5,245 bases of DNA from Clostridiales bacterium (GTDB lineage: Bacteria > Bacillota > Clostridia > Christensenellales > JAISNN01). Each line of letters opens with the position of its first letter. Within the stretch, counting starts at the first letter, position 1. The position numbers and the translations under genes were made by a program. Location: the NCBI GenBank assembly GCA_031289865.1, contig JAITOQ010000142.1:1-5245 (forward strand), read 5' to 3'. Below the pieces are notes generated by a model that made no database searches, was not told the DNA's origin, and saw only the letters and a list, made by a program, of their open reading frames with translations. This document shows positions 1-5,107 of the stretch, in pieces.

Positions 1-22
1 GAATGCAAAAAAATATTTGAAT

Positions 23-106
23 TGGTGCGGCCGAAGATACTTGAACTCCCACATCGTAAGATACCGGCTCCTAAGGCCGGCGCGTCTGCCATTCCGCCAC
101 GGCCGC
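23..106 (-). tRNA. tRNA-Leu (anticodon TAG), CCA encoded
   Basis: Decodes CUA-type leucine codons. The cloverleaf is readable on the minus strand: acceptor GCGGCCG/CGGCCGC is perfect, the D arm closes with GCG/CGC, the anticodon arm is CCGGC-CTTAGGA-GCCGG, and the 13-base variable arm has an ATC/GAT stem as expected for a class II tRNA. The discriminator is A, followed by encoded CCA at 23-25. The T arm is odd: GGGAG-TTCAAGT-ATCTT gives two G-U pairs and a G-A apposition where the near-universal G53-C61 pair should be. It is the last gene of the six-tRNA cluster. No obvious hairpin terminator follows in the 22 bases left before the window edge. Confidence 0.95.
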
Positions 107-112
107 GGAGTA

Positions 113-188
113 TGGTGATCCATCCGCGATTCGAACGCGGGACCACTTGATTAAAAGTCAAGTGCTCTGCCAGCTGAGCTAATGGACC
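113..188 (-). tRNA. tRNA-Lys (anticodon TTT), CCA encoded
   Basis: Decodes AAA/AAG lysine codons. The acceptor GGTCCAT pairs with ATGGATC (one G-U), the anticodon arm is CTTGA-CTTTTAA-TCAAG, and the T arm CCGCG-TTCGAAT-CGCGG is canonical. The discriminator is A, and CCA is encoded at 113-115. Only 6 bases separate it from the Leu gene, so both come from one precursor. Confidence 0.97.
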
Positions 189-215
189 GTAAATTTATCA
201 CCTAAAAAAGGTGTT

Positions 216-290
216 TGGCTGGGGTGGCAGGATTTGAACCTACGAATGCGAGAGTCAAAGTCTCGTGCCTTACCGCTTGGCGACACCCCA
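216..290 (-). tRNA. tRNA-Gln (anticodon TTG), CCA encoded
   Basis: Decodes CAA/CAG glutamine codons. The acceptor TGGGGTG/CACCCCA is perfect and starts with the U1-A72 pair typical of bacterial tRNA-Gln. The anticodon arm is CGAGA-CTTTGAC-TCTCG and the T loop is TTCAAAT. The discriminator is G, and CCA is encoded at 216-218. The 27-base spacer to the Lys gene contains a small CACC/GGTG hairpin (200-213), possibly a processing feature. Confidence 0.97.
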
Positions 291-302
291 AAATAGAAAA
301 TA

Positions 303-380
303 TGGGGTGAGTAGTGGGACTCGAACCCATGACCTCCAGGGCCACAACCTGGCGCTCTAACCTACTGAGCTATACCCACC
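303..380 (-). tRNA. tRNA-His (anticodon GTG) with encoded G-1, CCA encoded
   Basis: Decodes CAU/CAC histidine codons. The anticodon arm is CCAGG-TTGTGGC-CCTGG. An extra 5' G (G-1, complement of base 380) faces C73, the identity element of bacterial tRNA-His. The acceptor is GTGGGTA/TACTCAC, and CCA is encoded at 303-305. The T stem ATGGG/CCCAC has an A49-C65 mismatch at its outer end; its T loop TTCGAGT is normal. Confidence 0.97.
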
Positions 381-387
381 GCAAAAA

Positions 388-464
388 TGGCGAGCCTGAA
401 GGGATTTGAACCCCCGGCAAACGGCTTAGAAGGCCGTTGCTCTATCCAGCTGAGCTACAGGCTC
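388..464 (-). tRNA. tRNA-Arg (anticodon TCT), CCA encoded
   Basis: Decodes AGA/AGG arginine codons. The acceptor GAGCCTG/CAGGCTC is perfect, the anticodon arm is ACGGC-CTTCTAA-GCCGT, and the T loop TTCAAAT is normal on a stem with two G-U pairs. The discriminator is G, and CCA is encoded at 388-390. Seven bases separate its 3' end from the His gene. Confidence 0.97.
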
Positions 465-481
465 ATGTTAATTGGTTAAAT

Positions 482-555
<74 letters not shown>

Positions 556-601
556 AAATTATATTGTTTCCAAAAGAACCCGAAGTTTTGCGACGGTTAT
601 T

Positions 602-631
602 ATTCTAACATACTTTTGTAATACAAGTCAA
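602..631 (-). promoter_or_regulatory. sigma-A promoter of the tRNA cluster
   Basis: On the minus strand the -35 box is TTGACT (626-631) and the -10 box is TAGAAT (602-607), with an 18-base spacer. The -10 is preceded by TGT, giving an extended TGN element. Transcription would start near base 595, about 40 bases before tRNA-Gly. A near-consensus promoter suits constitutive stable-RNA expression, and no other minus-strand promoter is seen between the tRNA genes. Confidence 0.8.
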
Positions 632-690
632 CTCATTTGACGAGTTTTTCTCAAGAATTTCCGTGAATTTTTGCGCCCGCGCTCCGAAAC

Positions 691-746
691 GGCGATAGAG
701 TATTCTAAAAAATGCCGTTTTGTAGAATACTTCGCCGTGTTTTTTT
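691..746 (+). terminator. terminator-like hairpin facing the plus strand, no gene upstream of it
   Basis: GGCGA (691-695) pairs with TCGCC (732-736), and AGTATTCTA (699-707) pairs with TAGAATACT (723-731). A 3-base bulge (TAG, 696-698) interrupts the left arm and the apex is A/T rich. A run of seven T (740-746) follows within three bases on the plus strand. This is the form of an intrinsic terminator, but no plus-strand gene lies before it. On the minus strand the same hairpin is followed only by GTTTCGG, a weak T tract, so it may serve dinD poorly or not at all. Confidence 0.5.
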
Positions 747-878
747 AGAAAAATCTTCTAAATCCGTCAAAAATCGAAAATCTCAATTTTTCTTCGTAAC
801 GGGTCTTTATGTTTCGTAATTTAATTTCAAATTCTTGACGCTGCATGGCTTTTCTTCGTGAAATTGATTTTTTTAACC

Positions 879-1733
879 TTATTCGTCCAACATCAAACTT
901 TTTCTCGCTTTCATTTTTTTGATTTGCTCTTTTGCGATTTGCTCCGCGCTCTTTTCGGGAGTCGGCTGATCTTCGGGCAAAATTCCTCCCGCACGTTTGA
1001 TTGCGCCGCGAACCTCTTGTCCGACGATACTGTGCGCAATGGTTGCGGCTTCTGGATCTGACACTCTTTCGGTTTTTAGTTTTTCGTCGGCGAGAGTTAT
1101 GCGGAAAAGGTTTGCGGCAAGCTCGCTGCTGTTCATAAAGTCAAGGATTTTTTCTTTAGGTTCTAAGCCTTTTCTCTTATGGATATCCTCTACCGTTTCA
1201 CCGCCGTACAGCCCCATATAGCCCGCATTTTGAAAACGCGCATATTCCCCATCGTCAATAACTCCCGCATGATGTGCGGATTCGGCAAGCATTTGATTCC
1301 ATTGCTTGATATTTCCGCGAACCACGAGCCGCTTGTTTTCCTCGTCTAAGAGATTAAAATAATCCGCAACCTCTTGCCTACGGGTCTGTATCGCAAAATA
1401 GGTTTGTCCCAAAGCAATCACCTCTTTTCGCGGGTCGCCGTTTTGGACAATTAAGTAACAAGCATAACGGGACAGATTGTAGTCCGCTACTTTTCGCTTG
1501 ACGCCTTTGCCGTGTTCGATGAATTTCGTGAGGTCACGAAATTCATTTTTAATGTTGTAGCCGCTGTTTTTACAAGCAAGCATAGCTCTATCGAGTACAC
1601 GTTGAAAATTCTCCCAACGGGCATACTCCAATATTGGCGCAAGCTCCCTCGCCAACCAATATTCATTACCGACCTCATCGGTGTGCTTGATTTCCTCAAA
1701 ACCGCCGTATTCCTTGATATTAAGATCGCTCAT
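879..1733 (-). CDS. dinD: DNA damage-inducible protein D (DinD)
   Basis: A 284-residue cytoplasmic protein of the DinD family. Its E. coli member is an SOS-induced protein of about 274 residues reported to inhibit RecA filament activity. From memory, the match to E. coli DinD runs nearly end to end: an N-terminal FEEIK and LAREL segment (residues 12-31) resembling a BRO/antirepressor-type domain, ACKNSGYNI (53-61), LSRYACYLIVQNGDP (87-101), GQTYFAIQTRRQE (109-121), FQNAGYMGLYGG (167-178), IHKRKGL (184-190) and ELAANLFR (204-211). The C-terminal 25 residues are lysine-rich and family-variable. The ATG follows AGGAGG (1739-1744) by five bases, which fixes the start. The gene is monocistronic. 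No canonical Firmicutes LexA box (GAAC-N4-GTTC) lies upstream, so SOS control is not shown here. The N-terminal half alone could be mistaken for a phage antirepressor, but the full-length match favours DinD. Confidence 0.93.
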   Translation of the reverse strand: MSDLNIKEYGGFEEIKHTDEVGNEYWLARELAPILEYARWENFQRVLDRAMLACKNSGYNIKNEFRDLTKFIEHGKGVKRKVADYNLSRYACYLIVQNGDPRKEVIALGQTYFAIQTRRQEVADYFNLLDEENKRLVVRGNIKQWNQMLAESAHHAGVIDDGEYARFQNAGYMGLYGGETVEDIHKRKGLEPKEKILDFMNSSELAANLFRITLADEKLKTERVSDPEAATIAHSIVGQEVRGAIKRAGGILPEDQPTPEKSAEQIAKEQIKKMKARKSLMLDE

Positions 1734-1737
1734 ATTT

Positions 1738-1744
1738 CCCTCCT
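1738..1744 (-). promoter_or_regulatory. ribosome binding site of dinD
   Basis: AGGAGGG on the minus strand lies four bases before the ATG and is a full match to the 16S anti-Shine-Dalgarno. It begins six bases after the closing stem of the long leader hairpin, so it should be single-stranded when that hairpin forms. Confidence 0.85.
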
Positions 1745-1750
1745 ATATAG

Positions 1751-1838
1751 CCCGTTTAGAGTAAACCAAAGAATCTAAAATGTCGGCTATTCGACCGCTA
1801 ACATTTTGGATCTTTCGCAAAGCTCAAGATGACACGGG
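1751..1838. repeat. imperfect inverted-repeat element filling the dinD 5' leader
   Basis: The core arms are 1768-1783 (AAAGAATCTAAAATGT) and 1801-1815 (ACATTTTGGATCTTT), complementary except for one G-T pair and one bulged base. CGG (1784-1786) and CCG (1795-1797) continue the stem inward, and CCCGT (1751-1755) and ACGGG (1834-1838) close the outside. The right half, GATCTTTCGCAAAGCTCAAGATGACA in broken form at 1810-1833, resembles the short interspersed repeats of the type GTCAT-n2-TGAGC-n-GCGAA-n-GATC found in many bacterial genomes; the left outer arm is eroded. The element lies wholly between the predicted dinD transcript start and its ribosome site. On the plus strand six T follow (1839-1844), so it also looks like a terminator in that direction. 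It encodes no protein. Confidence 0.7.
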
Positions 1839-1858
1839 TTTTTTAAATTCTACCGTAT

Positions 1859-1887
1859 ATTATACACGTTTCGGACGTGAATGTAAA
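1859..1887 (-). promoter_or_regulatory. sigma-A promoter of dinD
   Basis: On the minus strand TTTACA (1882-1887) and TATAAT (1859-1864) are separated by exactly 17 bases, one mismatch from the full consensus. Transcription would start near 1852, leaving a leader of about 118 bases. A promoter this strong on a damage-response gene implies that a repressor normally keeps it off. Confidence 0.8.
1865..1879. promoter_or_regulatory. candidate operator dyad inside the dinD promoter spacer
   Basis: CACGT and ACGTG form a perfect 5-base inverted repeat around the 5-base centre TTCGG. The 15-base dyad occupies nearly all of the 17-base spacer between the dinD -35 and -10 boxes, where a bound protein would block RNA polymerase. 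It is not the standard Firmicutes LexA box. The bound regulator is unknown, and a chance dyad of this size is possible. Confidence 0.4.
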
Positions 1888-1899
1888 TGCTTTTTAAAA

Positions 1900-1917
1900 A
1901 CGATTTTTTTAAATCGT
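1900..1917. other. AT-rich perfect hairpin between the divergent promoters
   Basis: ACGATTT (1900-1906) and AAATCGT (1911-1917) form a 7-base perfect stem with a TTTT loop. On the plus strand a T run follows after seven bases. It sits between the dinD -35 box and the -35 box of the sugar kinase promoter, with no upstream gene to terminate in either direction. It may be a protein-binding site or simply A/T-rich promoter DNA. Confidence 0.35.
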
Positions 1918-1949
1918 ATTCTATTTTTTTTAAAATTGCGTTCTACATG

Positions 1950-1978
1950 TTGAAAAAAAAATTAAGATATGGTATACT
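1950..1978 (+). promoter_or_regulatory. sigma-A promoter of the galactokinase-family gene
   Basis: TTGAAA (1950-1955) and TATACT (1973-1978) are separated by 17 bases, and TGG before the -10 box makes it an extended TGN type. The predicted start near 1985 leaves a leader of about 80 A/T-rich bases. A second TATACTT at 1985-1991 repeats the one at 1973-1979, which may be a tandem -10 or half of a binding site. Confidence 0.65.
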
Positions 1979-2051
1979 TGATACTATACTTAACTTAGGC
2001 ATTACATTTTTGACGAAAAAATAATTAAAAATCCTTAAAAAATATTTATTC

Positions 2052-2058
2052 GGGAGAG
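2052..2058 (+). promoter_or_regulatory. ribosome binding site of the sugar kinase gene
   Basis: GGGAGAG ends seven bases before the ATG at 2066 and is the only purine-rich site in an otherwise A/T-rich leader, supporting this start. Confidence 0.7.
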
Positions 2059-2065
2059 AACTGTC

Positions 2066-3328
2066 ATGAACAAAAAATACACGGCAACGAGTTTAAAAGA
2101 AAACAAGAAATTTATAAAAGCCGTCAAAGAGCTTTACGGGAGCGACGACGTCGAAAAATATGCGAAACGCTATGCCGACCTCTACAAAAGACACACGGCA
2201 AATTTTTCGGGAGAGGTCACGTTTTTTTCTTCTCCCGGTAGAATCGAGATTTGCGGCAACCACACCGACCACAACAACGGCAAGGTGCTTGCGGCGGCGA
2301 TCACAATCGATACTCTCGCTTGCGTTTCCGAAAACAACGACAATATGATAAACATTGCATCCTTCGGCTTTCCCGAAGTCAACGTCAATCTCTCCGACCT
2401 CTCACAGCGCGACGACGAGGTAAATACCAACGGCTTGGTCAAGGGGCTTTGCAAGAGGCTGGTTGACTTTGGATACAAGATAGGCGGCTTTAACGCTACC
2501 ACCACATCTGACGTCTTTAAAGGCGCGGGGGTCTCGTCCTCCGCTGCGTTTGAGGTGCTTGTCACGGAGATTTTAAACGTCCTCTTTAACCGCGGAAAAA
2601 TCACAAAGGTACAAAAAGCCGTCGCGTCGCAATACGCGGAAAACGTATATTTTAAAAAGCCTTGCGGTCTTATGGATCAAATGGCGGTTTCGCTCGGCAG
2701 TATCAGCGGCATAGATTTTAAAGACGACAAAAATCCGAAAATCAAAAATATCAAATGGAACTTCCCCGCGCTCGCAATCGTCGTCGTCAACTGCGGCGGC
2801 GACCATTCCGATCTCACCGGCGACTACAAGGCAATACGCGTCGAGATGGAAAGCGTCGCGGAATTTTTCGGCAAAGCTAAGCTGCGCTTTGTCACGCCCG
2901 CACTCGTTTACAAAAACGCAAGCCGCATTCAAAGCGACATCTCCGGTCGCGCATTCCTCCGCGCCGTCCACTACATAGAGGAAAACAACAGAGTCGATAA
3001 CGCGATCGCCGCAATCCTATCGGGCGACGAAATCGGCTTTTTAAAGGAAATAAACGCTTCGGGAGAAAGCTCCTATCAACTTCTCCAAAACTACCACACC
3101 CCGACGGATCTCGCCCAAACCATTCCCGTCGCGGTCGCCCTCGCAAAACGCTTTGACGGCGTCCGTGCGGTCAGGGTTCACGGCGGCGGCTTTGCGGGTA
3201 CTATGCTCGCCTTTGTCGATGCCGCAAAAAAACACGATTTTTATCAATACATGGTCAAAAACTATGGCGCAAAAAATGTCTATATCTTGAATATCCGCGC
3301 CGACGGCACAAAAGCGGTGTCGTTTTAA
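2066..3328 (+). CDS. galactokinase-family GHMP sugar kinase
   Basis: A 420-residue soluble protein expected to phosphorylate a sugar at C1 with ATP, as galactokinase does in the Leloir pathway. The three GHMP-superfamily motifs are in order: SPGRIEICGNHTDHNNG (56-72, sugar signature), KGAGVSSSAAFE (152-163, phosphate-binding loop) and HGGGFAG (372-378). By alignment with human GALK1, R59 matches R37, D68 matches D46, the base D204 in CGLMDQ matches D186, and Y254 matches Y236; the D-to-Y distance of 50 residues is the same. The usual Glu of GEHTDY is N65 and the Tyr is H69, so the substrate may not be galactose. The N terminus is about 20 residues longer than in ordinary GalK. GGGAGAG (2052-2058) lies seven bases before the ATG. 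No galT or galE is adjacent and it has its own promoter. I leave the symbol blank because the signature differs from true GalK. Confidence 0.85.
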   Translation: MNKKYTATSLKENKKFIKAVKELYGSDDVEKYAKRYADLYKRHTANFSGEVTFFSSPGRIEICGNHTDHNNGKVLAAAITIDTLACVSENNDNMINIASFGFPEVNVNLSDLSQRDDEVNTNGLVKGLCKRLVDFGYKIGGFNATTTSDVFKGAGVSSSAAFEVLVTEILNVLFNRGKITKVQKAVASQYAENVYFKKPCGLMDQMAVSLGSISGIDFKDDKNPKIKNIKWNFPALAIVVVNCGGDHSDLTGDYKAIRVEMESVAEFFGKAKLRFVTPALVYKNASRIQSDISGRAFLRAVHYIEENNRVDNAIAAILSGDEIGFLKEINASGESSYQLLQNYHTPTDLAQTIPVAVALAKRFDGVRAVRVHGGGFAGTMLAFVDAAKKHDFYQYMVKNYGAKNVYILNIRADGTKAVSF

Positions 3329-3339
3329 AAATCACTTTT
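3317..3339 (+). repeat. direct repeat, copy A (spans the kinase stop codon)
   Basis: A 23-base segment beginning GTGTCGTTTTAAAAATC that recurs 105 bases downstream with one difference (A versus T at its 18th base). The TAA stop of the kinase lies within it. With the next five bases it also folds on itself, GTTT(T)AAAAA pairing with TTTTTAAAC around TCAC, which could help end the kinase transcript. Confidence 0.75.
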
Positions 3340-3357
3340 TAAACACGCTTTTCTGCG

Positions 3358-3393
3358 GTATAGAAATGTTTTTTTTAATCCATATTTCTATAC
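3358..3393. other. 10-base perfect inverted repeat in the convergent gap
   Basis: GTATAGAAAT (3358-3367) pairs perfectly with ATTTCTATAC (3384-3393) around a 16-base loop that holds eight T. Neither strand has a T run directly after the stem, so it is not a standard terminator. It lies between the kinase stop and the operon terminator and could slow polymerase or protect a transcript end. Confidence 0.5.
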
Positions 3394-3431
3394 AAAAAAC
3401 ACACGCATCCGCGGTGTAATCGTGTCGTTTT
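3394..3431 (-). terminator. rho-independent terminator of the ABC operon, possibly bidirectional
   Basis: On the minus strand a compact stem ACAC(C)GC-GGAT-GCGTGT (3417-3401) is followed at once by a G and six T (3399-3394). A longer alternative stem pairs AAAACACACG (3396-3405) with CGTGT(C)GTTTT (3421-3431), ten pairs with one bulge. It starts right at the permease stop codon. In the plus direction the longer stem ends in TTTT, so it may also stop the convergent kinase transcript. Confidence 0.65.
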
Positions 3432-3444
3432 AAAAATCTCTTTT
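3422..3444 (+). repeat. direct repeat, copy B (spans the permease stop codon)
   Basis: This is the second copy of the 23-base repeat, 22 of 23 identical to copy A. Here the TTTTAAAA centre supplies the minus-strand TAA of the permease (3430-3432), and the remainder is its last codons and the terminator stem. Confidence 0.75.
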
Positions 3445-4263
3445 GCGATACAAAAAATACGCGCTTGCGGTCAATAGCGGAATCAAAACAAGCGCGGTAA
3501 TGACGCCCGATATTCCGAATGCGCCATCACCTACTCCCGCCGACGACGACATAAAGCCGCCGAGCGACAAAAAATCAAACGGGCTGACATGCTTTAAAAA
3601 GGATACCGCGTCGGGCCCTATCGCGCTCAAATAGCCTAATAGGTATGTTCCGAATAAAATCCCCAAACCGATAGGCGCGGGCTTGATTGATTTTTTTAGT
3701 CCGCACGCCGCCAAAAATCCTACCGCAAGGAAAATCAAGACGATGAGATATGCCAAAAGCATGGCTGCGATTATCGAGCCGACCGCTATCTCGTCCGACG
3801 CGACGATCGCTCCGCTGATCAAAGCGGATACCGTGACAGACAGTATCGGAGCGGTCACGACAGTCAATGCCGCAACGACCTTTGCCGTCCACAATTCCGT
3901 GCGCCCGACGGGGAGCGCATTTGTAAATTCAATCGCCCCCGTCGCTTCCTCGTCGCGGAAAATTCCGCTCCCGACGGATGCGGCAAACGCGCTCACCGCA
4001 ACAATCAATATCGACACGACCGAGGTAAAATAGGTGTTATAATTTGTGAAACCCGACCCGCCGCTCATTCCGAAAAGCTCCGTGAGTTCGGGCGGCAGTG
4101 CTTCCATTTTTTCGACAAACATCTCTTTTACGACGGAAAACAGCAACATATACAACGCTGTTATACCGAATAACGCCGCGCTCCACAAAATAATACTTCT
4201 CTTTTTGCGTTTGATTTCATTGATATACAGCTTTTTTACGGTCTTAAATTCAAAATTTTTCAT
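3430..4263 (-). CDS. ABC-2 type exporter permease
   Basis: Membrane subunit of the exporter whose ATPase is encoded just upstream. It has 277 residues with about six hydrophobic helices (roughly 24-45, 80-100, 127-152, 161-186, 196-216 and 250-272) and a basic N terminus (KRKKRS, 18-23), placing the N terminus in the cytoplasm. After helix 2, EEATGAIEFTNALPVGR (105-121) is the conserved cytoplasmic segment of ABC-2 permeases thought to couple to the ATPase. I chose the ATG at 4263 over one at 4287: AGGAGGGG (4271-4278) sits seven bases before it, it begins one base after the ATPase stop (TAGGATG), and MKNFEFKTVKKLY is a natural N terminus, whereas the longer form would overlap the ATPase by 23 bases. 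Substrate is unknown; close relatives are usually annotated as multidrug or bacitracin-type exporters. Confidence 0.87.
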   Translation of the reverse strand: MKNFEFKTVKKLYINEIKRKKRSIILWSAALFGITALYMLLFSVVKEMFVEKMEALPPELTELFGMSGGSGFTNYNTYFTSVVSILIVAVSAFAASVGSGIFRDEEATGAIEFTNALPVGRTELWTAKVVAALTVVTAPILSVTVSALISGAIVASDEIAVGSIIAAMLLAYLIVLIFLAVGFLAACGLKKSIKPAPIGLGILFGTYLLGYLSAIGPDAVSFLKHVSPFDFLSLGGFMSSSAGVGDGAFGISGVITALVLIPLLTASAYFLYRKRDF

Positions 4264-4264
4264 C

Positions 4265-5107
4265 CTATTTCCCCTCCTTTTTTTCATTCGTTTCCGAGGT
4301 ATAGTACTTCAAAAATTCGTCTTCGAGGCTCTCTGTCGCAACGGTCAATGCGGTCAGATTTTTCGTCGACAACACTTTTATCAATTCGTTCACTTCGCCG
4401 CTGTGACTTACGGTTTCGGTCGTACCGTCCGCCGTCGTATAAGTCACCCTAAGTTTTCCGTGCTTGCGCCGCTCTTTTAGGTCAAACACGTCCACGACCG
4501 CGCCGTCCTTTATTATCAAAACGCGGTCGCAATATTTCTCGACCTCAGAAAGATTATGGCTCGACAAAAAGATTGTCATTCCCTCCTCTTGTTTCTCCTT
4601 TAAAAGCCGAAACAGCTTTTCTTGAATCAACGGGTCTAATCCGTTGGTCGGCTCATCCAAAACAAGCAAATGCGGATTTTTTATCAAGGCTTGAATGATA
4701 CTGACCTTTTTTCTGTTTCCTAAGCTAAGCTCGGAGATCGGACGCGACGGATCAAGCTCAAAATAGGCGCACAGCTTGTCGATTCTCGCCGCCGCGCCGT
4801 CCGAAAACCCCGCCGCATAACGAAAAATGTCTTGCGCCCTATAACCGCCGTAATACGCGACCTCGCTCGGAACATATCCTACAATTTGCTTGACGGCTTT
4901 CGTGTCCCTCACGCAATCTAACCCGTCGATTTTCGCACTGCCGCCCGTGGGATAAATCATGTTCATAAGGGTTCGGATAGCCGTGGATTTTCCCGCGCCG
5001 TTCTGCCCGATAAAGCCGTAGATTTCCCCCTTGTTCACCGAAAAAGACACGTCTTTAATTCCGTATTTTTTTCCGTATAATTTTGTCAAATTTTCTGTAC
5101 GAATCAT
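4265..5107 (-). CDS. ABC transporter ATP-binding protein
   Basis: A 280-residue nucleotide-binding subunit that powers the partner permease from the cytoplasmic face; two copies should pair with two permeases. Motifs in order: A-loop Y11, Walker A GQNGAGKST (34-42), signature LSLGN (127-131), Walker B LLVLDEP (147-153) with catalytic E152, D-loop GLDP (156-159) and H-loop H184. The Q-loop position reads GYVPSE (77-82), with Ser for Gln, and the signature departs from LSGGQ; to my knowledge both are common in this ABC-2 exporter branch. Residues after about 210 form the extra C-terminal domain seen in CcmA/BcrA-type ATPases. AGGAGG (5115-5120) precedes the ATG by seven bases. The ATG overlaps the upstream gene's TGA by four bases, and the stop is one base from the permease ATG, so the three genes form a tight operon. 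Confidence 0.95.
   Translation of the reverse strand: MIRTENLTKLYGKKYGIKDVSFSVNKGEIYGFIGQNGAGKSTAIRTLMNMIYPTGGSAKIDGLDCVRDTKAVKQIVGYVPSEVAYYGGYRAQDIFRYAAGFSDGAAARIDKLCAYFELDPSRPISELSLGNRKKVSIIQALIKNPHLLVLDEPTNGLDPLIQEKLFRLLKEKQEEGMTIFLSSHNLSEVEKYCDRVLIIKDGAVVDVFDLKERRKHGKLRVTYTTADGTTETVSHSGEVNELIKVLSTKNLTALTVATESLEDEFLKYYTSETNEKKEGK
4271..4278 (-). promoter_or_regulatory. ribosome binding site of the permease, inside the ATPase gene end
   Basis: AGGAGGGG lies within the last ATPase codons (KEGK) seven bases before the ATG at 4263. It decides between the two possible permease starts and suggests translational coupling with the ATPase. Confidence 0.85.

Noticed and set aside
879..1733. Phage antirepressor or part of a prophage
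   Set aside because: The N-terminal domain is BRO-like, but DinD motifs run along the whole protein and no phage genes or attachment-site repeats are seen. The nearby tRNA genes are intact, and I see no duplicated tRNA 3' end.
858..1778. Plus-strand open frames of 67, 74 and 88 codons and a 70-codon minus frame over the dinD region
   Set aside because: They are shadows of dinD in other frames. None has a convincing ribosome site, and dinD matches a known family over its full length.
1734..2065. LexA box or riboswitch between dinD and the sugar kinase
   Set aside because: No GAAC-N4-GTTC motif is present, and I recognise no known riboswitch or T-box core. What is there is the inverted repeat, promoters and A/T-rich hairpins.
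2160..3247. Alternative frames on both strands within the sugar kinase gene (up to 140 codons on the minus strand)
   Set aside because: All lie inside a gene with intact GHMP motifs. Their predicted products are low-complexity or Arg/Cys-rich, as expected from antisense of a biased gene.
4264..4287. Longer permease start at 4287 (MKKRRGNRM...)
   Set aside because: It would overlap the ATPase by 23 bases and lacks its own ribosome site, while the ATG at 4263 has AGGAGGGG at ideal spacing.
3443..4480. Plus-strand frames of 63, 116 and 144 codons opposite the ABC operon, and a 105-codon minus-strand frame
   Set aside because: They are shadows of the permease and ATPase genes, without promoters or ribosome sites.
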